DNA from: Siphonodentalium dalli
Lineage: Eukaryota > Mollusca > Scaphopoda > Gadilida > Siphonodentaliidae
Assembly: GCA_032622095.1 (NCBI GenBank)
Contig: CP136066.1
Coordinates: forward strand, 174,963,164 to 175,027,163
Reading direction: 5' to 3'
Length of the DNA: 64,000 bases
Part shown: positions 13,501 to 25,863 of the stretch, in pieces
How the letters are laid out: each line of letters starts with the position of its first letter
Position numbering within the stretch: the first letter of the stretch is position 1
Notes under the pieces: model-generated
Databases searched by the model: none
Told to the model about the DNA's origin: nothing
What the model saw: the letters and a program-made list of their open reading frames with translations, nothing else
Position numbers and translations under genes: made by a program

Positions 13501-16500
13501 ATGGGTCACAGGACCCAATTCCAGTTAAATATACCAATTTAACCATTAAAAAAAACAAATATTCCCCCCTGACCAGAGCCCAAAATGCCATTCAGGTGCC
13601 CAAATCATCTTTTCCCATTGCCTCTATATATTCTAAAGTGAAATGTGGAATCATTTTCAGAATGGGTATAGTCTGAGAGATTGCTGACTCAGAAATATGT
13701 TTTCATAGGCACGGGTGCTGTATGGTTTTATCGTGGGTGCTGTGGGTGTTGGGCTGTTTCCATACCCTTAAAACCCACCGAGGAGCCCAAACTTTGTGCA
13801 AACTATTTGCATAGATGCATACCTATCCATAAACAACAAAAGTGCTGGAAGTAGATACATATAATGGGTCATATGGCCCAATTCAAGTTAAATATACCAA
13901 TTTAACTTGAATTGTCATGGGTGCTGGGCTGTCTCCATACCCTTAAAACCCACTAAGGAGCCCAAACTTTTGCATATCTTCTTATAATTATGCAGATCTT
14001 TCCAAAAACACTAGGAGACCTAGAAGTATATACCTATAATGGGTCACAGGACCCAATTCCAGTTAAATATACCAATTTAATCATTAAAAAAAAAAAAAAT
14101 ATTCCCCCCTGACCAGAGCCCAAAATGCCATTCAGGTGCCCAAATCATTTTTTCCCATTGCCTCTATATATTCTAAAGTGAAATGTGGAATCATTTTCAG
14201 AATGGGTATAGTCTGAGAGATGGCTGACTCAGAAATATGTTTTCACAGGCACGGGTGCTGTATGGTTTTATCATGGGTGCTGTGGGTGTTGGGCTGTTTC
14301 CATACCCTTAAAACCCACCGAGGAGCCCAAACTTTGTGCAAACTATTTGCATAGATGCATACCTATCCATAAACAACAAAAGTGCTGGAAGTAGATACAT
14401 ATAATGGGTCATATGGCCCAATTCAAGTTAAATATACCAATTTAACTTGAATTGTCATGGGTGCTGGGCTGTCTCCATACCCTTAAAACCCACTAAGGAA
14501 CCCAAACTTTTGCATATCTTCTTATAATGATGCAGATCTTTCCAAAAACACTAGGAGACCTAGAAGTATATACCTATAATGGGTCACAGGACCCAATTCC
14601 AGTTAAATATACCAATTTAACCATTAAAAAAAACAAATATTCCCCCCTGACCAGAGCCCAAAATGCCATTCAGGTGCCCAAATAATATTTTCCCATTGCC
14701 TCTATATATTCTAAAGTGAAATGTGGAATCATTTTCAGAATGGGTATAGTCTGAGAGATGGCTGACTCAGAAATATGTTTTCATAGGCACGGGTGCTGTA
14801 TGGTTTTATCATGGGTGCTGTGGGTGTTGGGCTGTTTCCATACCCTTAAAACCCACCGAGGAGCCCAAACTTTGTGCAAACTATTTGCATAGATGCATAC
14901 CTATCCACAAACAACAAAAGTGCTGGAAGTAGATACATATAATGGGTCATATGGCCCAATTCAAGTTAAATATACCAATTTAACTTGAATTGTCATGGGT
15001 GCTGGGCTGTCTCCATACCCTTAAAACCCACTAAGGAACCCAAACTTTTGCATATCTTCTTATAATGATGCAGATCTTTCCAAAAACACTAGGAGACCTA
15101 GAAGTATATACCTATAATGGGTCACAGGACCCAATTCCAGTTAAATATACCAATTTAACCATTAAAAAAACCAAATATTCCCCCCTGACCAGAGCCCAAA
15201 ATGCCATTCAGGTGCCCAAATAATATTTTCCCATTGCCTCTATATATTCTAAAGTGAAATGTGGAATCATTTTCAGAATGGGTATAGTCTGAGAGATGGC
15301 TGACTCAGAAATATGTTTTCATAGGCACGGGTGCTGTATGGTTTTATCATGGGTGCTGTGGGTGTTGGGCTGTTTCCATACCCTTAAAACCCACCGAGGA
15401 GCCCAAACTTTGTGCAAACTATTTGCATAGATGCATACCTATCCACAAACAACAAAAGTGCTGGAAGTAGATACATATAATGGGTCATATGGCCCAATTC
15501 AAGTTAAATATACCAATTTAACTTGAATTGTCATGGGTGCTGGGCTGTCTCCATACCCTTAAAACACACTAAGGAGCCCAAACTTTGGCATATCTTCTTA
15601 TAATGATGCAGATCTTTCCAAAAACACTAGGAGACCTAGAAGTATATACCTATAATGGGTCACAGGACCCAATTCCAGTTAAATATACCAATTTAACCAT
15701 TAAAAAAACCAAATATTCCCCCCTGACCAGAGCCCAAAATGCCATTCAGGTGCCCAAATAATATTTTCCCATTGCCTCTATATATTCTAAAGTGAAATGT
15801 GGAATCATTTTCAGAATGGGTATAGTCTGAGAGATGGCTGACTCAGAAATATGTTTTCATAGGCACGGGTGCTGTATGGTTTTATCATGGGTGCTGTGGG
15901 TGTTGGGCTGTTTCCATACCCTTAAAACCCACCGAGGAGCCCAAACTTTGTGCAAACTATTTGCATAGATGCATACCTATCCACAAACAACAAAAGTGCT
16001 GGAAGTAGATACATATAATGGGTCATATGGCCCAATTCAAGTTAAATATACCAATTTAACTTGAATTGTCATGGGTGCTGGGCTGTCTCCATACCCTTAA
16101 AACACACTAAGGAGCCCAAACTTTGGCATATCTTCTTATAATGATGCAGATCTTTCCAAAAACACTAGGAGACCTAGAAGTATATACCTATAATGGGTCA
16201 CAGGACCCAATTCCAGTTAAATATACCAATTTAACCATTAAAAAACCCAAATATTCCCCCCTGACCAGAGCCCAAAATGCCATTCAGGTGCCCAAATCAT
16301 TTTTTCCCATTGCCTCTATATATTCTAAAGTGAAATGTGGAATCATTTTCAGAATGGGTATAGTCTGAGAGATGGCTGACTCAGAAATATGTTTTCACAG
16401 GCACGGGTGCTGTATGGTTTTATCATGGGTGCTGTGGGTGTTGGGCTGTTTCCATACCCTTAAAACCCACCGAGGAGCCCAAACTTTGTGCAAACTATTT

Positions 16501-19500
16501 GCATAGATGCATACCTATCCACAAACAACAAAAGTGCTGGAAGTAGATACATATAATGGGTCATATGGCCCAATTCAAGTTAAATATACCAATTTAACTT
16601 GAATTGTCATGGGTGCTGGGCTGTCTCCATACCCTTAAAACCCACTAAGGAACCCAAACTTTTGCATATCTTCTTATAATGATGCAGATCTTTCCAAAAA
16701 CACTAGGAGACCTAGAAGTATATACCTATAATGGGTCACAGGACCCAATTCCAGTTAAATATACCAATTTAACCATTAAAAAAACCAAATATTCCCCCCT
16801 GACCAGAGCCCAAAATGCCATTCAGGTGCCCAAATAATATTTTCCCATTGCCTCTATATATTCTAAAGTGAAATGTGGAATCATTTTCAGAATGGGTATA
16901 GTCTGAGAGATGGCTGACTCAGAAATATGTTTTCATAGGCACGGGTGCTGTATGGTTTTATCATGGGTGCTGTGGGTGTTGGGCTGTTTCCATACCCTTA
17001 AAACCCACCGAGGAGCCCAAACTTTGTGCAAACTATTTGCATAGATGCATACCTATCCACAAACAACAAAAGTGCTGGAAGTAGATACATATAATGGGTC
17101 ATATGGCCCAATTCAAGTTAAATATACCAATTTAACTTGAATTGTCATGGGTGCTGGGCTGTCTCCATACCCTTAAAACACACTAAGGAGCCCAAACTTT
17201 GGCATATCTTCTTATAATGATGCAGATCTTTCCAAAAACACTAGGAGACCTAGAAGTATATACCTATAATGGGTCACAGGACCCAATTCCAGTTAAATAT
17301 ACCAATTTAACCATTAAAAAACCCAAATATTCCCCCCTGACCAGAGCCCAAAATGCCATTCAGGTGCCCAAATCATTTTTTCCCATTGCCTCTATATATT
17401 CTAAAGTGAAATGTGGAATCATTTTCAGAATGGGTATAGTCTGAGAGATGGCTGACTCAGAAATATGTTTTCACAGGCACGGGTGCTGTATGGTTTTATC
17501 ATGGGTGCTGTGGGTGTTGGGCTGTTTCCATACCCTTAAAACCCACCGAGGAGCCCAAACTTTGTGCAAACTATTTGCATAGATGCATACCTATCCACAA
17601 ACAACAAAAGTGCTGGAAGTAGATACATATAATGGGTCATATGGCCCAATTCAAGTTAAATATACCAATTTAACTTGAATTGTCATGGGTGCTGGGCTGT
17701 CTCCATACCCTTAAAACCCACTAAGGAACCCAAACTTTTGCATATCTTCTTATAATGATGCAGATCTTTCCAAAAACACTAGGAGACCTAGAAGTATATA
17801 CCTATAATGGGTCACAGGACCCAATTCCAGTTAAATATACCAATTTAACCATTAAAAAAACCAAATATTCCCCCCTGACCAGAGCCCAAAATGCCATTCA
17901 GGTGCCCAAATAATCTTTTCCCATTGCCTCTATATATTCTAAAGTGAAATGTGGAATCATTTTCAGAATGGGTATAGTCTGAGAGATGGCTGACTCAGAA
18001 ATATGTTTTCATAGGCACGGGTGCTGTATGGTTTTATCATGGGTGCTGTGGGTGTTGGGCTGTTTCCATACCCTTAAAACCCACCGAGGAGCCCAAACTT
18101 TGTGCAAACTATTTGCATAGATGCATACCTATCCACAAACAACAAAAGTGCTGGAAGTAGTTACATATAATGGGTCATATGGCCCAATTCAAGTTAAATA
18201 TACCAATTTAACTTGAATTGTCATGGGTGCTGGGCTGTCTCCATACCCTTAAAACACACTAAGGAGCCCAAACTTTGGCATATCTTCTTATAATGATGCA
18301 GATCTTTCCAAAAACACTAGGAGACCTAGAAGTATATACCTATAATGGGTCACAGGACCCAATTCCAGTTAAATATACCAATTTAACCATTAAAAAAACC
18401 AAATATTCCCCCCTGACCAGAGCCCAAAATGCCATTCAGGTGCCCAAATCATCTTTTCCCATTGCCTCTATATATTCTAAAGTGAAATGTGGAATCATTT
18501 TCAGAATGGGTATAATCTGAGAGATGGCTGACTCAGAAATATGTTTTCATAGGCACGGGTGCTGTATGGTTTTATCATGGGTGCTGTGGGTGTTGGGCTG
18601 TTTCCATACCCTTAAAACCCACCGAGGAGCCCAAACTTTGTGCAAACTATTTGCATAGATGCATACCTATCCACAAACAACAAAAGTGCTGGAAGTATAT
18701 ACATATAATGGGTCATATGGCCCAATTCAAGTTAAATATACCAATTTAACTTGAATTGTCATGGGTGCTGGGCTGTCTCCATACCCTTAAAACACACTAA
18801 GGAGCCCAAACTTTGGCATATCTTCTTATAATGATGCAGATCTTTCCAAAAACACTAGGAGACCTAGAAGTATATACCTATAATGGGTCACAGGACCCAA
18901 TTCCAGTTAAATATACCAATTTAACCATTAAAAAACCCAAATATTCCCCCCTGACCAGAGCCCAAAATGCCATTCAGGTGCCCAAATCATTTTTTCCCAT
19001 TGCCTCTATATATTCTAAAGTGAAATGTGGAATCATTTTCAGAATGGGTATAGTCTGAGAGATGGCTGACTCAGAAATATGTTTTCACAGGCACGGGTGC
19101 TGTATGGTTTTATCATGGGTGCTGTGGGTGTTGGGCTGTTTCCATACCCTTAAAACCCACTGAGGAGCCCAAACTTTGTGCAAACTATTTGCATAGATGC
19201 ATACCTATCCACAAACAACAAAAGTGCTGGAAGTAGATACATATAATGGGTCATATGGCCCAATTCAAGTTAAATATACCAATTTAACTTGAATTGTCAT
19301 GGGTGCTGGGCTGTCTCCATACCCTTAAAACCCACTAAGGAACCCAAACTTTTGCATATCTTCTTATAATGATGCAGATCTTTCCAAAAACACTAGGAGA
19401 CCTAGAAGTATATACCTATAATGGGTCACAGGACCCAATTCCAGTTAAATATACCAATTTAACCATTAAAAAAACCAAATATTCCCCCCTGACCAGAGCC

Positions 19501-21404
19501 CAAAATGCCATTCAGGTGCCCAAATAATCTTTTCCCATTGCCTCTATATATTCTAAAGTGAAATGTGGAATCATTTTCAGAATGGGTATAGTCTGAGAGA
19601 TGGCTGACTCAGAAATATGTTTTCATAGGCACGGGTGCTGTATGGTTTTATCATGGGTGCTGTGGGTGTTGGGCTGTTTCCATACCCTTAAAACCCACCG
19701 AGGAGCCCAAACTTTGTGCAAACTATTTGCATAGATGCATACATATCCACAAACAACAAAAGTGCTGGAAGTAGATACATATAATGGGTCATATGGCCCA
19801 ATTCAAGTTAAATATACCAATTTAACTTGAATTGTCATGGGTGCTGGGCTGTCTCCATACCCTTAAAACACACTAAGGAGCCCAAACTTTGGCATATCTT
19901 CTTATAATGATGCAGATCTTTCCAAAAACACTAGGAGACCTAGAAGTATATACCTATAATGGGTCACAGGACCCAATTCCAGTTAAATATACCAATTTAA
20001 CCATTAAAAAAACCAAATATTCCCCCCTGACCAGAGCCCAAAATGCCATTCAGGTGCCCAAATCATCTTTTCCCATTGCCTCTATATATTCTAAAGTGAA
20101 ATGTGGAATCATTTTCAGAATGGGTATAATCTGAGAGATGGCTGACTCAGAAATATGTTTTCATAGGCACGGGTGCTGTATGGTTTTATCATGGGTGCTG
20201 TGGGTGTTGGGCTGTTTCCATACCCTTAAAACCCACCGAGGAGCCCAAACTTTGTGCAAACTATTTGCATAGATGCATACCTATCCACAAACAACAAAAG
20301 TGCTGGAAGTAGATACATATAATGGGTCATATGGCCCAATTCAAGTTAAATATACCAATTTAACTTGAATTGTCATGGGTGCTGGGCTGTCTCCATACCC
20401 TTAAAACCCACTAAGGAGCCCAAACTTTTGCATATCTTCTTATAATGATGCAGATCTTTCCAAAAACACTAGGAGACCTAGAAGTATATACCTATAATGG
20501 GTCACAGGACCCAATTCCAGTTAAATATACCAATTTAACCATTAAAAAAAACAAATATTCCCCCCTGACCAGAGCGCAAAATGCCATTCAGGTGCCCAAA
20601 TCATCTTTTCCCATTGCCTCTATATATTCTAAAGTGAAATGTGGAATTATTTTCAGAATGGGTATAGTCTGAGAGATGGCTGACTCAGAAATAAGTTTTC
20701 ATAGGCATGGGTGCTGTATGGTTTTATCATGGGTGCTGTGGGTGTTGGGCTGTTTCCATACCCTTAAAACCCACCGAAGAGCCCAAACTTTGTGCAAACT
20801 ATTTGCATAGATGCATACCTATCCACAAACAACAAAAGTGCTGGAAGTAGATACATATAATGGGTCATATGGCCCAATTCAAGTTAAATATACCAATTTA
20901 ACTTGAATTGTCATGGGTGCTGTGGGTGTTGGGCTGTCTCCATACCCTTAAAACCCACTAAGGAGCCCAAACTTTTAGCATATCTTCTTATAATGATGCA
21001 GATCTTTCCAAAAACACTAGGAGACCTAGAAGTATATACATATAATGGGTCACAGGACCCAATTCCAGTTAAATATACCAATTTAACCATTAAAAAACCC
21101 AAATATTCCCCCCTGACCAGAGCCCAAAATGCCATTCAGGTGCCCAAATCATTTTTTCCCATTGCCTCTATATATTCTAAAGTGAAATGTGGAATCATTT
21201 TCAGAATGGGTATAGTCTGAGAGATGGCTGACTCAGAAATATGTTTTCATAGGCACGGGTGCTGTATGGTTTTATCATGGGTGCTGTGGGTGTTGGGCTG
21301 TCTCCATACCCTTAAAACCCACCGAGGAGCCCAAACTTTGTGCAAACTATTTGCATAGATGCATACCTATCCACAAACAACAAAAGTGCTGGAAGTAGAT
21401 ACCT

Positions 21405-21590
21405 AACAGTGATGGAATAGGTTATGTACAGTGCCCAAATTGGAGTTAAATGAATGATACTAATTTTAATATTTAAAAAAAAACATATAGTTGCCTTAGG
21501 CTACCCTGAGCCCAAAATCGGTTCTAATAAGTTATATGTGCCCAAGTCATAATTATAGATCCCAAGTGAACCAGTTTTCAACATATGTAA
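21405..21590. repeat. Highly decayed satellite monomer at array edge
   Basis: Directly after the last clear monomer the sequence still follows the monomer order in diverged form: a CCCAAATTGGAGTTAAAT block, an A-run, CCCTGAGCCCAAAATC, GTGCCCAAGTCAT and AAGTGAACCAGTTTTCA. These match the monomer segments CCCAATTCCAGTTAAAT, A-run, CCAGAGCCCAAAATGCC, GTGCCCAAATCAT and AAGTGAAATGTGGAAT. It appears to be an old monomer outside the homogenised zone. Confidence 0.6.
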
Positions 21591-22021
21591 TATATGACAC
21601 AAAACCCCCCTGCCAACTGTGACTATAAACATGGCCTAAACGAATATATATATATCTGGTAATTGTTTGTATTATTTTGATTGCAACTGTACTACTGATA
21701 GCTAGTATAGGCGTTATCATTGCATTCGTAGTAAAATATCATATCAGATCTCGTATTGCGCATGTGCTAGCGGATGTTTTCATTGTGTGTTTATATTATT
21801 TGTTGTGGGTGGGTGGTTGGTCTCCCGTCTGGAGCATTCCCTATTAGGAATTTTATATTGCACAGGATAAATAAATCAATGGATGGATGTATGAATGAGT
21901 GGACAGCTCAATGTACAGCTAGACGGATCAAATTACAGGATCAAACAAACGGACGGAAGACCGCATGGGCGGCCAACCAACCATGCAGACATACGGATAA
22001 TGTTGAAGTTATGGGTACTAC
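21591..22021. other. No gene seen
   Basis: AT-rich DNA with a GGATGGATG / GGACGGACGG-like segment near 21880-21960. Overlapping open frames of 61 and 109 codons exist but show no domain, splice context or codon pattern that supports coding. Confidence 0.5.
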
Positions 22022-22307
22022 TAATTCTATTACCCACTCTCAAAAATATGGTCAATTGTCTTTCTTCAATGAACATATGAGAATGGTCTGTAATCCGAAT
22101 TAAACGACGAAAAAGGGGTTCCCATATTTGGCGCCAATTTTGTGGGTAAAATATAGGTCACACAGGTTGACATGCACCTGGCATGTATTCAGGACAGTCG
22201 AGATAGGTTTAAAACAAGTCAGCCTGTCAAGTGCATCAAAAATGCCTATTTGGCTTCAATTAACTGTCCCCCCCCCCCCAAATGTTCGACCAGTCTAATA
22301 CAAGTTA
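22022..22307. repeat. Dispersed repeat, copy 1 of direct pair
   Basis: This segment aligns in the same orientation with 23252-23539 from ACCCACTCTC through the shared block CCCATATTTGGCGCCAATTT to CGACCAGTCTAATACAAGTT. Copy 1 carries a run of 13 C's (about 22267-22279) where copy 2 has TTTCTCCCC. The family is not identified; neither inverted ends nor a reading frame are visible. Confidence 0.85.
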
Positions 22308-23251
22308 TGGGTACTACTTCGGCCAATGTGTGAAAACTATGCAGGGGGGGGGGGGGTCGGAAAAAAAAATTAAGGCACGTATGCTGATTTTTTCCTTTCG
22401 ACCCTTGTTGGGACCCACCGACCCCCGTGTCCAAACAAATTTCCGTTTTCGGCAGTTTATCAGTTAGATTTACATTATTTCTCTTATTCTAATGTGTTTT
22501 AAGCCAAACTCATTGCAAAAACAATCAAAAAGACTTGCAGGAAATAAAATTTTGTGTTGGGGAAAATGTTTTTTGTTGGTCTCATCGACCACCCACCCAC
22601 CCGACATAAGTGTCCGGAAAAAGATCCACCCCCTTGATGTCAGTGTGAAATTAATTAGTATCTACTCCATATTTTAACCGGAACGCAGGATTCACTCCTC
22701 TTTGTTAACTGGTATTCGGGATACAGGGGGTAGGGGTGACACCATCATATGCTCATATATTAATATCAGTAAAGTAAAATTCATCTTGAGGTATAGCCGA
22801 CCAAATGAAATGATAATTTATTGTCAAATATTGGCACAATCTTGACAATGATATATAAGGCTACTAATGAATGGTCAAAATAAATAATAATAAATAAATA
22901 AATTGTCTGGTTTAAGCTATACCATCGATATGCAGCACAACCGTCTCAGGCCGAACTGCTAATAATGTAATTTCCATACAAGGCAGTATATTTACATAGT
23001 TAATGAAAGTACACATTGTTATATCTATGTGCGTAAGCTTGCAATACATCTATAAGTTGTTTAAACTAGGTAAAATGTAAGTGGTAGCTGTGTATACAAC
23101 CAGTTGATTATTTTCAATTACACTTCCTGTATATGGTAACCAAAACATATCGGCTGAACTCTCATTCAAACAAAAAACTCTCTAGAATCACCAAACGCTC
23201 TCTAATGTAAACGCTCTCTACTCGCGATTATGTTGCTATGTGATAACATAT
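22308..23251. other. Spacer between direct repeats; no gene seen
   Basis: Contains a G-run (about 22344-22357), short AATAAATAAATAA simple sequence near 22885 and CTCTCTA-type repeats near 23170-23225. No coding region is supportable. Confidence 0.5.
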
Positions 23252-23539
23252 GACAATTCTATGACCCACTCTCAAATATGGTCAATACGATACGTGTCAG
23301 TTGTCTTTCTTCAATACACATATGAGAATGCTCTTTAATCCGAATTAAATGACGAAAAAGGGGGTCCCATATTTGGCGCCAATTTTGTGGATCACACGGG
23401 TTGACATGCACCTGGAATGTATTCAGGACAGTCGAGATAGGTTGTAGAAAAGTCAGCCTGTCAAGTTTTCTTCAAAAATGCCTCTTTGGCTTCAATTAGC
23501 TGTTTCTCCCCATATTTTCGACCAGTCTAATACAAGTTA
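23252..23539. repeat. Dispersed repeat, copy 2 of direct pair
   Basis: Direct copy of 22022-22307, differing by a short insertion (GATACGTGTCAG near 23288) and scattered substitutions. Both copies share the 20-bp block CCCATATTTGGCGCCAATTT. Confidence 0.85.
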
Positions 23540-24156
23540 CCTTCATCTTCGGTATTGCCACTATATATAAGAGTCTACGACTATTCATTGTTATTCTTGT
23601 TTCTGTGTTAGTAACTATTATATATAATTAGCCTGATAAACATTTCAAGACCCAATGAGTCAATGACCCACCGTTGTCGGAAATATGTCAAACACGTTAT
23701 TCTGTTTCCTGCCAGGGTGCATGGTGTCATGTGACATGTTCCCGGCCTGGAAATTATATTCCAACTCGCGCTGGGGCGGCTCGATTGAATATAAATTCGA
23801 GACCGGGAAAGACGCATTGAAGTAATAACAAACATTACAGTGTTTGGGTCTCAAACACAAAACAGCCAAATTACTCCCGTCGCCTCAATGAAAGCAATGC
23901 ATCTGTAGAGATTCAATAAGCAAAACAATTCCTCCATTCCATAAGTTATTGTAATTAAATTTCAGTTCAGCTTCACGCCATTCCATCATTATTAGCTTTA
24001 CGTTGTATCTACTATTGCTAATAAATGTATTATTCGTTACAGACCACATCGAGTATATCACAGATTGAAAGACAGAGAGACACATGTGACCCCATATCTT
24101 GCTTTACTATGTCCGTATGCCCACCTGGCCATCTGTCCAGCCATAGACGCAACTTT
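23540..24156. other. No gene seen
   Basis: Unremarkable AT-rich DNA. Overlapping minus-strand open frames of 66-75 codons show no recognisable domain. Confidence 0.45.
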
Positions 24157-24510
24157 GTCCGATCTTTCATTTTTCGGTAATTTGTTTTTGAAACTTGTCA
24201 CAGATATTACTGCCACGGGAACCTGTGCACCTGCCCAACTTGTTTGTGGAGTTATTCCCCTTTTTCAACTTAGAAATATTTCTCACAATGCATAATTTTG
24301 TCTGAGGTTTTATTCCTATACATTTGTCCATCAATTGTTTTAAAACTTGACACATATATTTAGTACCAAGGAAACATTTGCATCTGCGATTCTCATGTAT
24401 CTCCGTCCGAACCGTTTTGTGGAATTATTCCCCTTTTAAGACTTAGAAAATTCTGACCGAGCTTGTATTCCTACATTTTCCTGTAAATTATTTTAAAACT
24501 TGGCACACAG
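24157..24510. repeat. Dispersed non-coding repeat, about 2.5 tandem units
   Basis: Units of roughly 130-140 bp share the order TTGTCCGA, TTCCTACATTTT, AAACTTG.CACA, GGAACCTGTGCACCTGC and GTGGAGTTATTCCCC. The same family recurs at 26077-26338 in this orientation and at 28263-28620 in the opposite orientation. Confidence 0.75.
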
Positions 24511-25319
24511 GCTGATTGGGAAATCTTGTTTGCAGTTGTTCTCAACTGCCCATTGGGACAGCCCACTTCTTGTTTGGTTGATCATATTCAGTTTTTACAG
24601 GGAAATGGTGACGGTGGTGTTGGGGTCGCACCCCCAGCCACCCAACTTTGGCCATACTTTTTCAACAGTTGTTCAATTCATGCCTGACACAACAATATAT
24701 GGAAATTTCAGACAAAACATAGGTTTATTTTATTCTGAAAAACGATATTCAAACCAGTATTTAGTGTGAGAATCATTGTTTTTAGAGCTACACTGCTCAG
24801 ATAAACATTATATGATTTGTATTGAGCTATTGTTTCGATTCACTTTCTCACTATAATTTTAAAATGATTGGTCAAAAATTACAACTCCAGGTAGTACGGT
24901 ACGGAATGTTAACAACGTTGTGATTTTGAAGCACTAATGAACACTCTAATCCAAACTGCGATATAGCACTGCCACAAGGATGGTACTTTGCGGACCGATA
25001 CGTCTATTTTTACATATCGTCGGAACTATATTTAGTCACCTATTATCTTATTTTGACCGCCAAAAGTTTGCAATAATGGCAATTCTTTCGGTATTGATAA
25101 GAACAATATAGACTGATGCCAGACATAGACAATTTTATCCTAAAACATAAGAACTGAGAACGCGTAAGAAATCCTTACCAAATGTCCTTATAGCAGTGAT
25201 ATCTCAGCGAAGCGAGGCCTGGAGTTTGATTATAATCTACTTTATGTTTTTATGCCGATTTGTGTGAGATGGTTAAAGCGACTCAACAATAAACGAACTG
25301 AAAACAGGTCTGAGAATAT
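24511..25319. other. No gene seen
   Basis: No domain-bearing frame, RNA gene or ordered repeat recognised. An 89-codon open frame at 24500-24769 begins inside the preceding repeat and has no recognisable content. Confidence 0.4.
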
Positions 25320-25325
25320 GGTGCC

Positions 25326-25684
25326 TGTCATTAGCAGAATGAGGTCTCCAGAGGGTGAATTTAGTGACGCTATCCCTCACAGCGGTTTAGCATAACTAAA
25401 TTCGCCCTCTGTGGGACCTCATTCAGCTTAGGCCTCATCTTCTCTGGAAAGTTTCTTTATAATCAAATTTCTATAGAAACTTCTTCACATAGATTCTATT
25501 TCTTTTTTAGTTAGTTTCTCTATAACCCCAAATTGGCAGAAGACACATTGCATAATCGAGGTTCCCAGTGGGTGTACATCACAATATTCAGCATTTTGGA
25601 ACTTCAATCTGAGTCTATGTTTCCCATACGCGGGATAGTGTCACTAAATTCACCCTCCAGGGATCTCATTCTGCAACTGACACT
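25326..25684. repeat. Three-arm inverted repeat
   Basis: A roughly 50-bp motif containing GAGGGTGAATTTAGTGAC (25326-25375) recurs inverted immediately downstream (25385-25426) and again inverted at 25631-25684. The first and third copies are the best match and would bound an element of about 360 bp; the first and second could form a local hairpin. No ORF lies inside. Confidence 0.65.
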
Positions 25685-25863
25685 AAACTCATTCTTGACT
25701 GAAAACTAACCAGTGTTCAAATTATAAATAGAAATTTGGTAAAGGTGTACTTTGTGCAACACGGTTCTCATAACAACACAGCATTTAAGTTGTTACAGAA
25801 TGTGAAGGTCATAAAGTGTTTGTGTGTCTTTCAGTAAAATTCTATATTGAATTTATTCTACAG

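Larger units (their letters stand above)
1..21404. repeat. 538-bp satellite array, about 40 monomers
   Basis: A 538-bp unit repeats head to tail from the first base, so the array starts left of the window; the first boundary pair is TGCAGATCTTTCC at positions 1 and 539. Monomers differ by a few substitutions and A-run lengths. Recurrent variants differ in the A-run, in TCATTTTTT / TCATCTTTT / TAATATTTT / TAATCTTTT, and in GGAGCC versus GGAACC near the unit end. Each monomer holds two related halves: the segment around TATAATGGGTCACAGG recurs about 360 bp later as TATAATGGGTCATATGG, and the GGGCTGT..CCATACCCTTAAAACC segment also occurs twice. Open frames of 75-109 codons recur because the sequence recurs; some monomers carry a stop in that frame, so I do not call them genes. 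The last two monomers are the most diverged, as expected at an array edge. Confidence 0.97.

Noticed and set aside
517..21220. Series of 75-105 codon open frames beginning TTG-GCA-TAT in the satellite
   Set aside because: They repeat only because the monomer repeats, start at TTG, and are interrupted by TAATAT/TAATCT in about a third of monomers. No domain or splice context.
21774..22103. 109-codon frame after the satellite
   Set aside because: Overlaps another open frame and the dispersed repeat; no domain or splice evidence.
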